Origin: Burkholderiales bacterium
GTDB lineage: Bacteria; Pseudomonadota; Gammaproteobacteria; Burkholderiales; Burkholderiaceae_C
NCBI GenBank assembly: GCA_947372225.1
Contig: CANBSV010000012.1
Coordinates: 1-40,496 of the forward strand
Direction: 5' to 3'
DNA length: 40,496 nt
This document shows, in pieces, positions 18,134 through 26,546 of the stretch; the stretch's first letter is position 1; the number at the start of each line of letters is the position of its first letter. Position numbers and translations under genes: made by a program. The notes under the pieces were generated by a model, which was not told the DNA's origin, did no database searches, and saw only the letters and a list, made by a program, of their open reading frames with translations.

Positions 18134-19729
18134 ATGGCAACAGCGTCAGTCTCTCAAGCAGCGCCCGTCTGGCGGGTTCCCGCCGCGCAGTGGATCGTGG
18201 TGGCGTGTGTCGGTGCCGCGTTGATTGCCGCGTTTTTCCCCGGTCTGGAGTTCATGGTCGCGAACTGGGCCCAGGTCGAGGAGTACAGCTACGGCTACTT
18301 CATCCCCGCCATCTCGGCGTTCCTGATCTGGCAGCGCAGCGATCGGCTGCGGCACGCCGAATTGCGCGGCTCGTGGACGGGGCTGGCGCTGGTGCTGGCG
18401 GGGCTGGCGCTGGGCGTCGTGGGCGAGGCCAGTGCGATCCGCATCTTCGGGCAGTACGGCTTCGTGATCGCGCTGGTCGGGCTGTCGGTGGGCTTCATCG
18501 GCTGGCGCGGCACACGCATCATCGCGGTGCCGCTGCTGGTGCTGTTCTTCATGATCCCGATGCCGCAGTTTGTGTTGCGCGAGATGTCGCAGCAGTTGCA
18601 GTTGGTGTCGTCACAGCTCGGGGTGAGCCTGATCCGGATGTTCGGGATCAGCGTGTTCCTCGAAGGCAACGTGATCGACCTGGGCAGCTACAAGCTGCAG
18701 GTGGTCGATGCCTGCAGCGGTTTGCGCTACCTGTTTCCGCTGATGGTGCTGGGGTTCTTGGCGGCGTGCTTCTTCCAGGGCGCCTGGTGGAAGCGAATGC
18801 TGATCGTGCTGTCGACCGTCCCGCTGACCATCGTCATCAACAGCTTGCGCATCGGGCTGATCGGCGTGACCGTCGAGTACTGGGGTGCGTCCATGGCCGA
18901 GGGCCTGCTGCATGACCTGGAAGGCTGGTTCATGTTCATGCTGTGCATTGCGCTGCTGATTGGCGAGATGAGCATGCTGGCGCACCTGGGGGCCAAGCCG
19001 CAATCGCTGCGCGCGGTGTTCGGCCTGGAGTACCCGGAGCCGGTGCCCGCCGGCACGCCAATCCGCTACAACCGCTTTCCGTTGCCCATGCTGCTGGGCG
19101 GCTTGCTGCTGGGCGTGGGCGCCGCCTGGCTGTGGTCACCGGTGAACGACCAGATCAAGCCACAGCGCACGCCTTACTCGCAGTTCCCGATGCGGCTTCC
19201 CGGCGGCTGGGTGGGTCAGTGGGACGTGCTTGACAAGGACATCCTGGCCACGTTGGCGGTCGATGACCACCTGATCGCCAATTTCGGCCGCGCGAGCGGG
19301 CCCAGGGTCAACTTCTACAGCGCGTATTACGCCAGCCAGAGCGGCGGCGCCTCGTCGCACTCACCGCGCACCTGCATCCCCGGTGGCGGCTGGAAGATGG
19401 AACGCATCGACGAGTGGGCCGTGCCGCTGGCCGCCGCCGACGGGCAGGTCAGATCGAGCATCCGCGTCAACCGCGCGGTGATCCAGAAGGGCGAAGACCG
19501 CCAACTGGTCTATTACTGGTTTGACCAGCGCGGTCGCACCCTGACCAACGAGTTCGAGGTCAAGTGGTTCATCTTGCACGACGCCATCTCGCGCAGCCGC
19601 ACCGACGGTGCGTTGATGCGACTGGTCACGGCGTTGGCGCCCAACGAAGACATCTCCGCCGCTGACCAACGGCTGGCTGACTTTCTGAGTTCTGTATCGC
19701 CGCTGCTGCACGAGTACGTGCCACGTTGA
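18134..19729 (+). CDS. Exosortase fused to EpsI domain
   Basis: A 531-aa membrane protease/transpeptidase that should cleave and re-attach PEP-CTERM proteins at the cell surface. The N-terminal 290 residues hold about eight helices and the exosortase catalytic residues: Cys194 in VVDACSGLRYLF, Arg239 in VINSLRIG and His260 in LLHDLEGW. From about residue 318 a second domain begins with one more helix and contains HSPRTCIPGGGW (407-420), the signature of EpsI, a protein normally encoded next to exosortase. The fused order resembles the XrtD-type architecture, though some XrtA-type proteins are also fused. ATG at 18134. It is followed 11 nt later by the GDP-fucose synthase gene. Confidence 0.88.
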   Translation: MATASVSQAAPVWRVPAAQWIVVACVGAALIAAFFPGLEFMVANWAQVEEYSYGYFIPAISAFLIWQRSDRLRHAELRGSWTGLALVLAGLALGVVGEASAIRIFGQYGFVIALVGLSVGFIGWRGTRIIAVPLLVLFFMIPMPQFVLREMSQQLQLVSSQLGVSLIRMFGISVFLEGNVIDLGSYKLQVVDACSGLRYLFPLMVLGFLAACFFQGAWWKRMLIVLSTVPLTIVINSLRIGLIGVTVEYWGASMAEGLLHDLEGWFMFMLCIALLIGEMSMLAHLGAKPQSLRAVFGLEYPEPVPAGTPIRYNRFPLPMLLGGLLLGVGAAWLWSPVNDQIKPQRTPYSQFPMRLPGGWVGQWDVLDKDILATLAVDDHLIANFGRASGPRVNFYSAYYASQSGGASSHSPRTCIPGGGWKMERIDEWAVPLAAADGQVRSSIRVNRAVIQKGEDRQLVYYWFDQRGRTLTNEFEVKWFILHDAISRSRTDGALMRLVTALAPNEDISAADQRLADFLSSVSPLLHEYVPR

Positions 19730-19740
19730 GCGCTCGCAAC

Positions 19741-20703
19741 ATGATGGACGACAGCATCTTCGTGGCGGGCCACCGCGGCCTGGTCGGCTCGGCGGTGGTC
19801 AGGCAACTGCAGCGCCTGGGGCACGGGCACATCATCACCGCATTGCGCCCGCAACTTGATCTGACCGAGCCGTCCGATGTGGAGGCTTTCTTCGAGACGC
19901 ACAAGCCCGCGCAAGTGGTGCTGGCTGCGGCCAAGGTCGGGGGCATCCTGGCGAATGCCGAGCGTCCGGCCGAGTTCATCCGCGACAACCTGGCCATTCA
20001 GAACAACGTCATTGACGCGTGCCATCGCCACGGCGTGCGCAAGCTGGTGTTTCTGGGTTCGAGCTGCATCTATCCCAAGTTCGCGCCGCAGCCGATCCCT
20101 GAGAGCGCGCTGCTCACGGGCGCGCTGGAGCCCACCAACGAGGCCTACGCGATCGCCAAGATCGCCGGCATCAAGATGTGTGCGGCCTACAACCGGCAGC
20201 ACGGCACCAACTTCCTGAGCCTGATGCCCACCAACCTGTATGGCCCCGGCGACAACTACGACCCGCGCGGCTCGCATGTGCTGCCCGCGCTCATCCGCCG
20301 TGCCCACGAAGCACGCATGACAGGCCAAAGCGAACTCGTGGTCTGGGGCAGCGGCACGCCGCGGCGCGAGCTGATGCATGCGGACGATCTCGCATCGGCG
20401 TGTGTGTTTGCGCTGCAGCGGCTCAACGCCCGCGACATCGGCGAGTGCATCAATGTGGGCACCGGCATCGATCTCACGATCCGCGAGATCGCCGAGACGG
20501 TGATGCACGCCGTGGGCTACAGCGGCCGCATCGTCTTTGACACCAGCAAGCCCGATGGCACGCCGCGCAAGGTGCTGGATGTGTCCGCCTTGCGTGCACT
20601 CGGATGGACCGCGCGCATTGCGCTGCCAGCGGGCATTCCAAGCGCCTACGAAGACTTTCTTGCCCGCCATGCGGCGGCACCCACGGCCACGCACAACACC
20701 TGA
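19741..20703 (+). CDS. fcl: GDP-L-fucose synthase
   Basis: A 320-aa NADPH-dependent epimerase/reductase that converts GDP-4-keto-6-deoxy-mannose to GDP-L-fucose. The cofactor loop is FVAGHRGLVGSA (7-18). The catalytic triad is Ser107 or Ser108 in GSSCIYPK, with Tyr136 and Lys140 in NEAYAIAK. The blocks PTNLYGPGDNYDP, SHVLPALIRR and PDGTPRKVLDVS are diagnostic for fucose synthase. ATG at 19741 is used; a TTG at 19726 overlapping the exosortase stop is an alternative. GDP-mannose 4,6-dehydratase, which makes its substrate, is not in the window. Product should feed the exopolysaccharide made by neighbouring glycosyltransferases. Confidence 0.9.
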   Translation: MMDDSIFVAGHRGLVGSAVVRQLQRLGHGHIITALRPQLDLTEPSDVEAFFETHKPAQVVLAAAKVGGILANAERPAEFIRDNLAIQNNVIDACHRHGVRKLVFLGSSCIYPKFAPQPIPESALLTGALEPTNEAYAIAKIAGIKMCAAYNRQHGTNFLSLMPTNLYGPGDNYDPRGSHVLPALIRRAHEARMTGQSELVVWGSGTPRRELMHADDLASACVFALQRLNARDIGECINVGTGIDLTIREIAETVMHAVGYSGRIVFDTSKPDGTPRKVLDVSALRALGWTARIALPAGIPSAYEDFLARHAAAPTATHNT

Positions 20704-20777
20704 CAAGCCCGCGGCCACCGCGCTGGCGCCACCGCCTCGCCACAAGCCGTTTGTTCACCTTTCACCCGAGCCACGTC

Positions 20778-23174
20778 ATGACACTTCATCACCCCCTGCG
20801 AGCCGTCGCCATGTGCGCCGCCATCACGCTGCTGGCCGCTTGCAGCAGCAAGGCCGACCGGCTCCATCAAGGCCTTGAAAAAGGCGCCGAATACGTGCGC
20901 CTGGCCGACTGGGACAAGGCCAATGTCGAGGTGCGCAACGTGCTGCAGATCGACCCGAAAAATGCCGAGGCCTATTACCTGGCCGGCCAGGTGGCCGAGG
21001 CCAAGCGCGAGATTCAGCGCGCCTACGGCAGCTTCTCGAAAGCGGTCGAACTCAAACCCGATCACCTCGAAGCCAAGGTGGCGCTGGGCCGCATCTACCT
21101 GCTGGCCGGTGAGGTGGACAAGTCCCGGACATCGATCGACGAGGTGCTGGCCGTCAACGCGGCACATGTGGGCGCGCGCACCATCAAGGCCGCCCTCACC
21201 GCCCGCGGCGGCGACTTGCCTGCCGCCATCGAGATGGCCAAGGGCTTGATTGCCGGGCAAAAGCCGGTGCCCGTGGACGCGAGCATGCTGCTCGCCGGCC
21301 TGTACAACAACCAGGGCAAGCCGGCCGATGCGCTGAGGGTGATCGAAGCCGCGCTGGCCGACAACCCCAAGAACCTGGGCCTGCTGCAAGTTGCCGCCCA
21401 GATCGCCGCCACGGACCCGGACCCCGCCGTGCAGCCCAAGGCCGTGGCCTTCTTCCGCCGGGCCACCGAGCAAGCGCCCAAGAACAACGACCTGTGGAAC
21501 AACTGGGCGGGTTACCACGCGCGTCGCAAGGATTTCAACAGCGCCGAAGCCGTGTTGCGCGACGCCGTCAAGGCGCAACCCGAAGACAGCGAACGCACGC
21601 TGGCGCTGCTTGAATTTCTGACGGTGGTGCACGGCCGCGACGGCGCCGAGAAGGAATTCCTGTCGGCCATTGCCAGCAAGCCCAAGGACACGACGCTGCG
21701 CTTTGGTCTGGTGCGTCTGTACCGCCAGTCGGACCGCATCGCCGACGCCCACAAGGTGCTGGCTGAAATCGTCACCATCGGCAAGAAAGAGCCTGCCGGT
21801 CTGTCGGCGCGCAACCAACTCGCGGCCGACGCCATGGCCGCCGGCAAGACCGGCGAAGCGCGAACGCTGATCGACGAGGTGCTGGCAGCCAATCCGCGTG
21901 ACAACGCCTCGCTGCTGATGCGCGGACGCTTGCGGCTGGCCGATGGCGATGCCACCAACGCCATCATCGACCTGCGCGGCGTGATCCGTGACCAACCCGG
22001 CTCGCCCGAGGCCGCTGGCCTGCTGGCACAAGCCCATCGACAAGCAGGCGAGCCGCAATTGGCGCGTGAAGTGCTGATGGACGCGCTCAAGTTCCAGTCC
22101 GAAAACGCCAACCTGCGCTTGCTGGTCGCCGCGGACATGGCCGATGCCAAGGATTACAAGTCGGCCGCTGCAGAAATTGACAAGGCTCTGAAGTCCGAGC
22201 CGCAGAACCTGCGCGCCTGGGAGATGAAGGCCGAACTGGCGCTGGCACAAAAGGACCCGCAAGGCGCCGAGAAGACCTACGCGTCGCTGAAGGCGCAGTT
22301 CCCGACCAACCCGGCCGGTGCGATGAAGCTCGGCAAGTTCTACTCCGACCAGAAGAAGTACGACGCCGCGCTGCGCGAATACGACGAGGCGAGCAAGCTC
22401 GCACCTGCCGCCCCTGAGCCCGTGCTTTTCGGCATGGGCATCCTGATCGCGCAGCGGCGCTTCGACGAGGCCAGCGCGCGCATCGAGGCCATGGGCAAGC
22501 AGCAGCCCAAGAGCCTGCTGCCCTACCAGTTACGCGCCGAAATCGCTGCCGCCCGCGGCGATGCACCGCAAGCGGAGCAGGCCTATCGCAAGATGATCGA
22601 ATTCGCACCCACGGTGCCGGCAGGCTACACGGCGCTCGCGCGACTCAAGGCACAGCGCGGCACCCCGGCCGAGGCGATCGCGGTGCTCGAAGAAGGCGAA
22701 CGCGCCATTCCCGCCGACAACTCACTGCCGGCGCTGCGCGCTGAATTGCTGGCGCGCACCAACCGCGCCGATGAGGCCATCGCGGCCTACGAGGCGCTGG
22801 TCAAGCGCGCGCCCGAGGACGAAACCTACGCCAACAACCTGGCCTACCTGCTCAGCGAGTCCAAGGGTGACAAGGCGAGCCTGGAGCGCGCCTTGGCCCT
22901 GACCACGCGGTTCAAGGATTCCAAAAACCCCGGGTACCTCGACAGCCTGGGATGGATTCACTACAAGCTCGCCCGCTACACCGAAGCCACGCCGCTGCTC
23001 GAGCGCGCCGTGAAGCTGGCCCCCAACTCACCGCTGCTGCAGTTGCACCTGGGCATGGCGCTGCACAAGTCGGGTGACGCAGCACGGGCGCAGGAGTTTT
23101 TGAAGATGGCGCTCGACAGCAAGGCCGCGCTGCCGGGCCGCGAAGAGGCGAAGCTGCTGCTGGCGCAGCGCTGA
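20778..23174 (+). CDS. prsT: PEP-CTERM/exosortase-associated TPR lipoprotein (PrsT-like)
   Basis: A 798-aa lipoprotein. The signal peptide ends in a lipobox LLAAC with Cys22 as the lipidation site. The rest is built almost entirely of tetratricopeptide repeats, with clear units such as NAEAYYLAGQVAEAKREIQRAY, PDHLEAKVALGRIYLLAGE and a final YTEATPLLERAVKLAPNSPLL. In exosortase systems such a protein (PrsT) accompanies exopolysaccharide genes and likely scaffolds envelope assembly. Family members are often somewhat longer, around 900 residues. The ATG at 20778 is the only start that yields a signal peptide; the frame runs open upstream into the fucose synthase gene. The gap to that gene is 74 nt. 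Confidence 0.86.
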   Translation: MTLHHPLRAVAMCAAITLLAACSSKADRLHQGLEKGAEYVRLADWDKANVEVRNVLQIDPKNAEAYYLAGQVAEAKREIQRAYGSFSKAVELKPDHLEAKVALGRIYLLAGEVDKSRTSIDEVLAVNAAHVGARTIKAALTARGGDLPAAIEMAKGLIAGQKPVPVDASMLLAGLYNNQGKPADALRVIEAALADNPKNLGLLQVAAQIAATDPDPAVQPKAVAFFRRATEQAPKNNDLWNNWAGYHARRKDFNSAEAVLRDAVKAQPEDSERTLALLEFLTVVHGRDGAEKEFLSAIASKPKDTTLRFGLVRLYRQSDRIADAHKVLAEIVTIGKKEPAGLSARNQLAADAMAAGKTGEARTLIDEVLAANPRDNASLLMRGRLRLADGDATNAIIDLRGVIRDQPGSPEAAGLLAQAHRQAGEPQLAREVLMDALKFQSENANLRLLVAADMADAKDYKSAAAEIDKALKSEPQNLRAWEMKAELALAQKDPQGAEKTYASLKAQFPTNPAGAMKLGKFYSDQKKYDAALREYDEASKLAPAAPEPVLFGMGILIAQRRFDEASARIEAMGKQQPKSLLPYQLRAEIAAARGDAPQAEQAYRKMIEFAPTVPAGYTALARLKAQRGTPAEAIAVLEEGERAIPADNSLPALRAELLARTNRADEAIAAYEALVKRAPEDETYANNLAYLLSESKGDKASLERALALTTRFKDSKNPGYLDSLGWIHYKLARYTEATPLLERAVKLAPNSPLLQLHLGMALHKSGDAARAQEFLKMALDSKAALPGREEAKLLLAQR

Positions 23175-23334
23175 GCGTTTCCGATGTGGCGCGCGCTGGC
23201 CTTCGTCGCGTCGTTCATGGCGTTTCAGGCGCTGTGGGGGAGCGCTTGCGATGCGTGTGGCGAACGCAGAGGCTGACGGTCGCCGGTCTGAGACGGCATC
23301 GCGGTGTACTGGCTCCCCGAAGCGCGGGCAGTCC

Positions 23335-23346
23335 CGGACTAGTCCG
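23335..23346. promoter_or_regulatory. Perfect 12-bp palindrome upstream of the PEP-CTERM gene
   Basis: CGGACTAGTCCG is its own reverse complement and lies 113 bp ahead of the PEP-CTERM start, in the 285-bp gap after the TPR gene. In the same gap a 10-bp direct repeat ACCACAACCC occurs at 23357-23366 and 23414-23423; the second copy forms a small ACCAC/GTGGT hairpin close to the start. These could be regulator sites. No sigma54-type -24/-12 pair was found. Confidence 0.35.
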
Positions 23347-23459
23347 AACGGGCCAGACCACAACCCTGACACGCACACACGCGTGCCACACAGCGTGGGC
23401 AGACTCCGTGCAAACCACAACCCGTGGTGAAGGTGGCGCCAGCCCCAACGAGATCACGC

Positions 23460-24158
23460 ATGAATTTCCGATCCATCTCCGTCGCGACCGCTCTGACCCT
23501 GTCGGCCCTGGGGGCTCAGGCCCTGACCATGAGCGACTCGAGCGGCATCTTCGAGGTGCCTTTGAACCAGGCCCACCCGTACCAGGGTTCGCTGCACAAG
23601 TTCGACAGCAGCCTGGGCGTCCTCACTGGCGTGAAGCTCACGCTGAGCGTCAAGTTGAAGGGCGGCAAGCTTGATGTGATGAGCGAACCTGGCGCTGCCG
23701 GTGGCTCGTTCAGTGACGCTTCGGTGTCGGTTCCGGTGACCGTGACCTGGTTCGATACACAGGCAAAGAGCATCAACCTCTCGGCCGTCGGGTTCCTGGA
23801 CTCGGGCAGCGTGAACCCGTGCGGCGCGCAGCATTCGGGGCTGTGCATCGAGCACTTCGATCTGGATGAAGCGCGGTCGAAGGACTCGCTCAAGTCGCAC
23901 TCACCCGACTGGCTGGACTTCTACTCAAGCAACCTCGTGAATGACGCGTTCGACTTCAGCGCGTGGGCAGACGGTTTCGAGACCCAGGCCAGCACGACGG
24001 ACGACTGGCTGTCCTTTGGTGGAGACGGCCACGTTGACGGCAAGTTCACGGTGACCTACGAGTACACCTCGGCTGTGCCCGAGCCGGGCACGATGTGGCT
24101 GATGGTCGGCGGCATGGTGCTGATCGGGGCACGCTTGCGTCAGCGCAGGCAGAACTAG
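23460..24158 (+). CDS. PEP-CTERM sorting-signal protein
   Basis: A 232-aa exported protein of unknown function and the only visible exosortase substrate in the window. The signal peptide covers about residues 1-22 (MNFRSISVATALTLSALGAQA). The middle is beta-rich and polar, with a single close pair of cysteines in NPCGAQHSGLC. The C terminus has the tripartite sorting signal: VPEPGT from residue 206, a hydrophobic helix (about 212-224) and a basic tail RLRQRRQN. After cleavage at the VPEP motif it should be attached to the envelope or released with the exopolysaccharide. The central domain resembles choice-of-anchor proteins, but this was not confirmed. ATG at 23460 was chosen for its signal peptide. 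Confidence 0.88.
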   Translation: MNFRSISVATALTLSALGAQALTMSDSSGIFEVPLNQAHPYQGSLHKFDSSLGVLTGVKLTLSVKLKGGKLDVMSEPGAAGGSFSDASVSVPVTVTWFDTQAKSINLSAVGFLDSGSVNPCGAQHSGLCIEHFDLDEARSKDSLKSHSPDWLDFYSSNLVNDAFDFSAWADGFETQASTTDDWLSFGGDGHVDGKFTVTYEYTSAVPEPGTMWLMVGGMVLIGARLRQRRQN

Positions 24159-24233
24159 AAGGCGCGGGGCCATCCATCAAGGTCAGCACGGGCTCAGAGC
24201 GCCGGACGACCGTGGAGTCACTGCCATCGCGGG

Positions 24234-24887
24234 TCAACCTTCGGCAGCGTTGTGCACGCGCCGGATCAACCGTTCGGCCACGGCAAGATTGATGGCCCAG
24301 CCCGCCCCCATGAACAGCGCCCTCGCCAATTCCCCCTGAACGCTCGGGAACATGAACCAGGGCAGATGGGTAAAGACTTGCGTGCCTGCGCCGAGTCCGA
24401 TGGCGTAGCCGCGCATCATCCAGGCGCGATGGCATGGGATGTCGCGCCTCAAGACAGCACGAAGGCCCAGGCACAGGGACAACGCCATCGCTGACCCGGC
24501 CAGCAGCCGCATCGCGTGGACGGCCACGCCGTCGAAGCTCGCAGGAGGCTCGAGCCCCGCCGGATAGAACTGGTTCATCCACAGGCCCGACAGTGCCGCC
24601 GTCAGTCCGACAGGCACCAACCAGCGCCCTGCCATGCGGTGCCAGTGGGGCTTGCGCCGTCGCAGACCGGGTGCGAACTGCAAGGTGCCAAAGATGCTGA
24701 AGAGACTGACGCTGACGATGTGCAGCACCACAGGCACAGGAGCGGTGAAGTACCTGGCGTTGTCGGATGTGATCTGCGCGCCCATGCCGAGTTGAACCAG
24801 GCGAAAGGTGCCAACAGCCAACGGAACGAAGCCGAGGGCCAGCAACGCAGCGGGAATCAGCCAATCGGCCTTTGCGGCGGTGGTCAT
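24234..24887 (-). CDS. DUF2306-like membrane protein
   Basis: A 217-aa integral-membrane protein with about six hydrophobic helices and no soluble domain. The block RRRKPHWHRMAGRW, with clustered histidines between helices, and CHRAWMMRGYAIGLGAGTQVFTHLPW near the fifth helix are typical of the uncharacterised DUF2306 family. The ATG at 24887 gives an N terminus that leads directly into helix 1; the longer frame upstream overlaps the MFS gene and looks non-coding. It lies 59 nt downstream of that MFS gene on the same strand, so the two probably form an operon under the nearby LysR regulator. Function unknown. Confidence 0.72.
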   Translation of the reverse strand: MTTAAKADWLIPAALLALGFVPLAVGTFRLVQLGMGAQITSDNARYFTAPVPVVLHIVSVSLFSIFGTLQFAPGLRRRKPHWHRMAGRWLVPVGLTAALSGLWMNQFYPAGLEPPASFDGVAVHAMRLLAGSAMALSLCLGLRAVLRRDIPCHRAWMMRGYAIGLGAGTQVFTHLPWFMFPSVQGELARALFMGAGWAINLAVAERLIRRVHNAAEG

Positions 24888-24946
24888 TTTGAAATCATCC
24901 GGTGCCGGTTTGCCTTGCAGCGACCCATGCCGAGGCGGCGGCGACC

Positions 24947-26410
24947 TCACTCCATGTCGCTGTGCTTCACCAGTTTGGGGCTCGGCCAAAGGGCTCGTCT
25001 GAAAGGTGAATGGCTAACCCAAGCGATGGCCAGGGCAACGCAGATCAGCGCCGCAGCGACGGTGAAGGTGATCCGCATACCGACCGCAACGGTCGCAGGC
25101 CCCGCCATCACGCTGTGGGTGCTCGCCACTCCAAGAGCGAACACCGCGCCCATGACGGACGCCCCGGTGATGAGGCCGAGGTTGCGCGACAGATTGAGCA
25201 GGCCCGAAATGACGCCGCGCTGATCCGGCTGGATGTCTGCCATGACAGCCGTGTTGTTGGCCGCCTGGAACAGCGCATAGCCGGCCGTGACGACGACGAG
25301 CGGGGCAACGTAGCCAGGCACGCCGATGTGCGTGGGCAGCATGATCAGGGCGGTGGCGCCGGCGGCCATGGCGACCAGCCCGACGATGCCCGAACGGTGA
25401 GGCCCATACCGGTCGACACAGCGGCCGGCCGGCACGCCAGTCAACGCAGCGGCCAGCGGACCGCACGACATGACGATCCCGACACGCGCGGCGTCCAGAG
25501 CCAGTGCGCCCGAGAGATAGAACGGCCCCACCACCAGCGTCGCCATCACCACGGTGGTGACGAGCGCGCTCATGGCGAAGCCCGCACCCAGCCGTGGGTT
25601 GCGAAACATTCCCAAGGGGACCAACGGTGAGGTGGCTGTGGCCTCGACGCGCAGGAACAGACCAACGCCGGCAACAGCCACCAGCAGCAAGGCCACGTTG
25701 AGGGGACCGAAACTGCCACGGCCGATCGTCATCGCCAGGGCATAGGCCGCGAGCGTCAGCGCCAGCAGCAGCGTTCCCGCGGGGTCAAATTGAGCCCGGT
25801 CCAACGTTGGTGATTGACAGTCCGCGGGCAGATGACGCCGCGCGAGCACCAATGCCAGCGCACCCAGGGGCAGGTTGACAAGGAAGATGGCCGGCCAACC
25901 AAAGGCCGCGATCAAGAAGCCGCCAAGCGTGGGGCCCAGGGCGGTGCCTACCGCGGACATGGTGCCGAGCAGCCCCATGGCGCTGCCCGTCCTTGCCTTC
26001 GGAACGGCCGCGCTGACAAACGCCATGGTGAGCGCCATCATCACGGCGGCGCCAAGTCCCTGCGCCGCACGCGCGGCGATCAACAGACCCAGCGTGGGCG
26101 CCGTGCCGCAAAGGACCGAGGACATAGTGAACACCAGGATCCCGGCCAGCAGGAGTCTGCGGCGGCCGATCAGGTCACCGAGTCGCCCGACGCTGACGAT
26201 CAGTGTGGTGATGGCCAGAAGGTAGGCAAGCACAACCCACTGGACTTGCTGGAAGGGGGCGCTGAACGCCTGGGCAAGCGTGGGCAAGCCCACGTTGGCG
26301 ATGCTGGTGCCCAGCGAGGAAAGCAGCATCGAAAGCGAAAGGCTGGCCAACACCCAGCGCTCCGGTGACATCCGTTGTGCAGGTTCACCGTGTGGTTGGT
26401 GGGTCGTCAA
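24947..26410 (-). CDS. DHA2-type MFS drug exporter
   Basis: A 487-aa major facilitator superfamily protein with about 14 helices, the layout of the DHA2 (EmrB/QacA) drug:proton antiporters. The signature VGRLGDLIGRRRLLL lies between helices 2 and 3, and LGPTLGGFLIAAFGWPAIFLVNLPLG is the family's motif C region. It probably exports a toxic or aromatic compound out of the cytoplasm. It is divergent from a LysR-type regulator 136 bp away, a common arrangement for regulated efflux genes, and is followed by the DUF2306 gene. Substrate cannot be inferred. Confidence 0.86.
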   Translation of the reverse strand: MTTHQPHGEPAQRMSPERWVLASLSLSMLLSSLGTSIANVGLPTLAQAFSAPFQQVQWVVLAYLLAITTLIVSVGRLGDLIGRRRLLLAGILVFTMSSVLCGTAPTLGLLIAARAAQGLGAAVMMALTMAFVSAAVPKARTGSAMGLLGTMSAVGTALGPTLGGFLIAAFGWPAIFLVNLPLGALALVLARRHLPADCQSPTLDRAQFDPAGTLLLALTLAAYALAMTIGRGSFGPLNVALLLVAVAGVGLFLRVEATATSPLVPLGMFRNPRLGAGFAMSALVTTVVMATLVVGPFYLSGALALDAARVGIVMSCGPLAAALTGVPAGRCVDRYGPHRSGIVGLVAMAAGATALIMLPTHIGVPGYVAPLVVVTAGYALFQAANNTAVMADIQPDQRGVISGLLNLSRNLGLITGASVMGAVFALGVASTHSVMAGPATVAVGMRITFTVAAALICVALAIAWVSHSPFRRALWPSPKLVKHSDME

Positions 26411-26438
26411 GATGTCGTCCTTTGATGGTGAACTTTCA

Positions 26439-26471
26439 TGAATCGCCGCCCGAGGTGGGGCGAGCGATTCA
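26439..26471. promoter_or_regulatory. Inverted repeat between MFS and LysR genes
   Basis: TGAATCGC (26439-26446) and GCGATTCA (26464-26471) are perfect inverted 8-mers. The inner bases CGCCC and GGGCG also pair with one bulged base, giving a dyad of about 33 bp. It begins 29 bp upstream of the MFS start and ends 76 bp before the LysR start. Its place suits binding of the divergent LysR protein or a repressor of the exporter. Confidence 0.5.
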
Positions 26472-26546
26472 GCTGCATCAAGGCTAGTGAAATGTCTTGT
26501 GTGGCGGAAGGCGCATCATTTGCACTTAGTTCGTGCGCCTGACGCC

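Noticed and set aside
20646..22262. 538-codon open frame antisense to the TPR lipoprotein gene
   Set aside because: It lacks any recognisable domain and is a codon-bias shadow of a GC-rich gene with clear TPR repeats.
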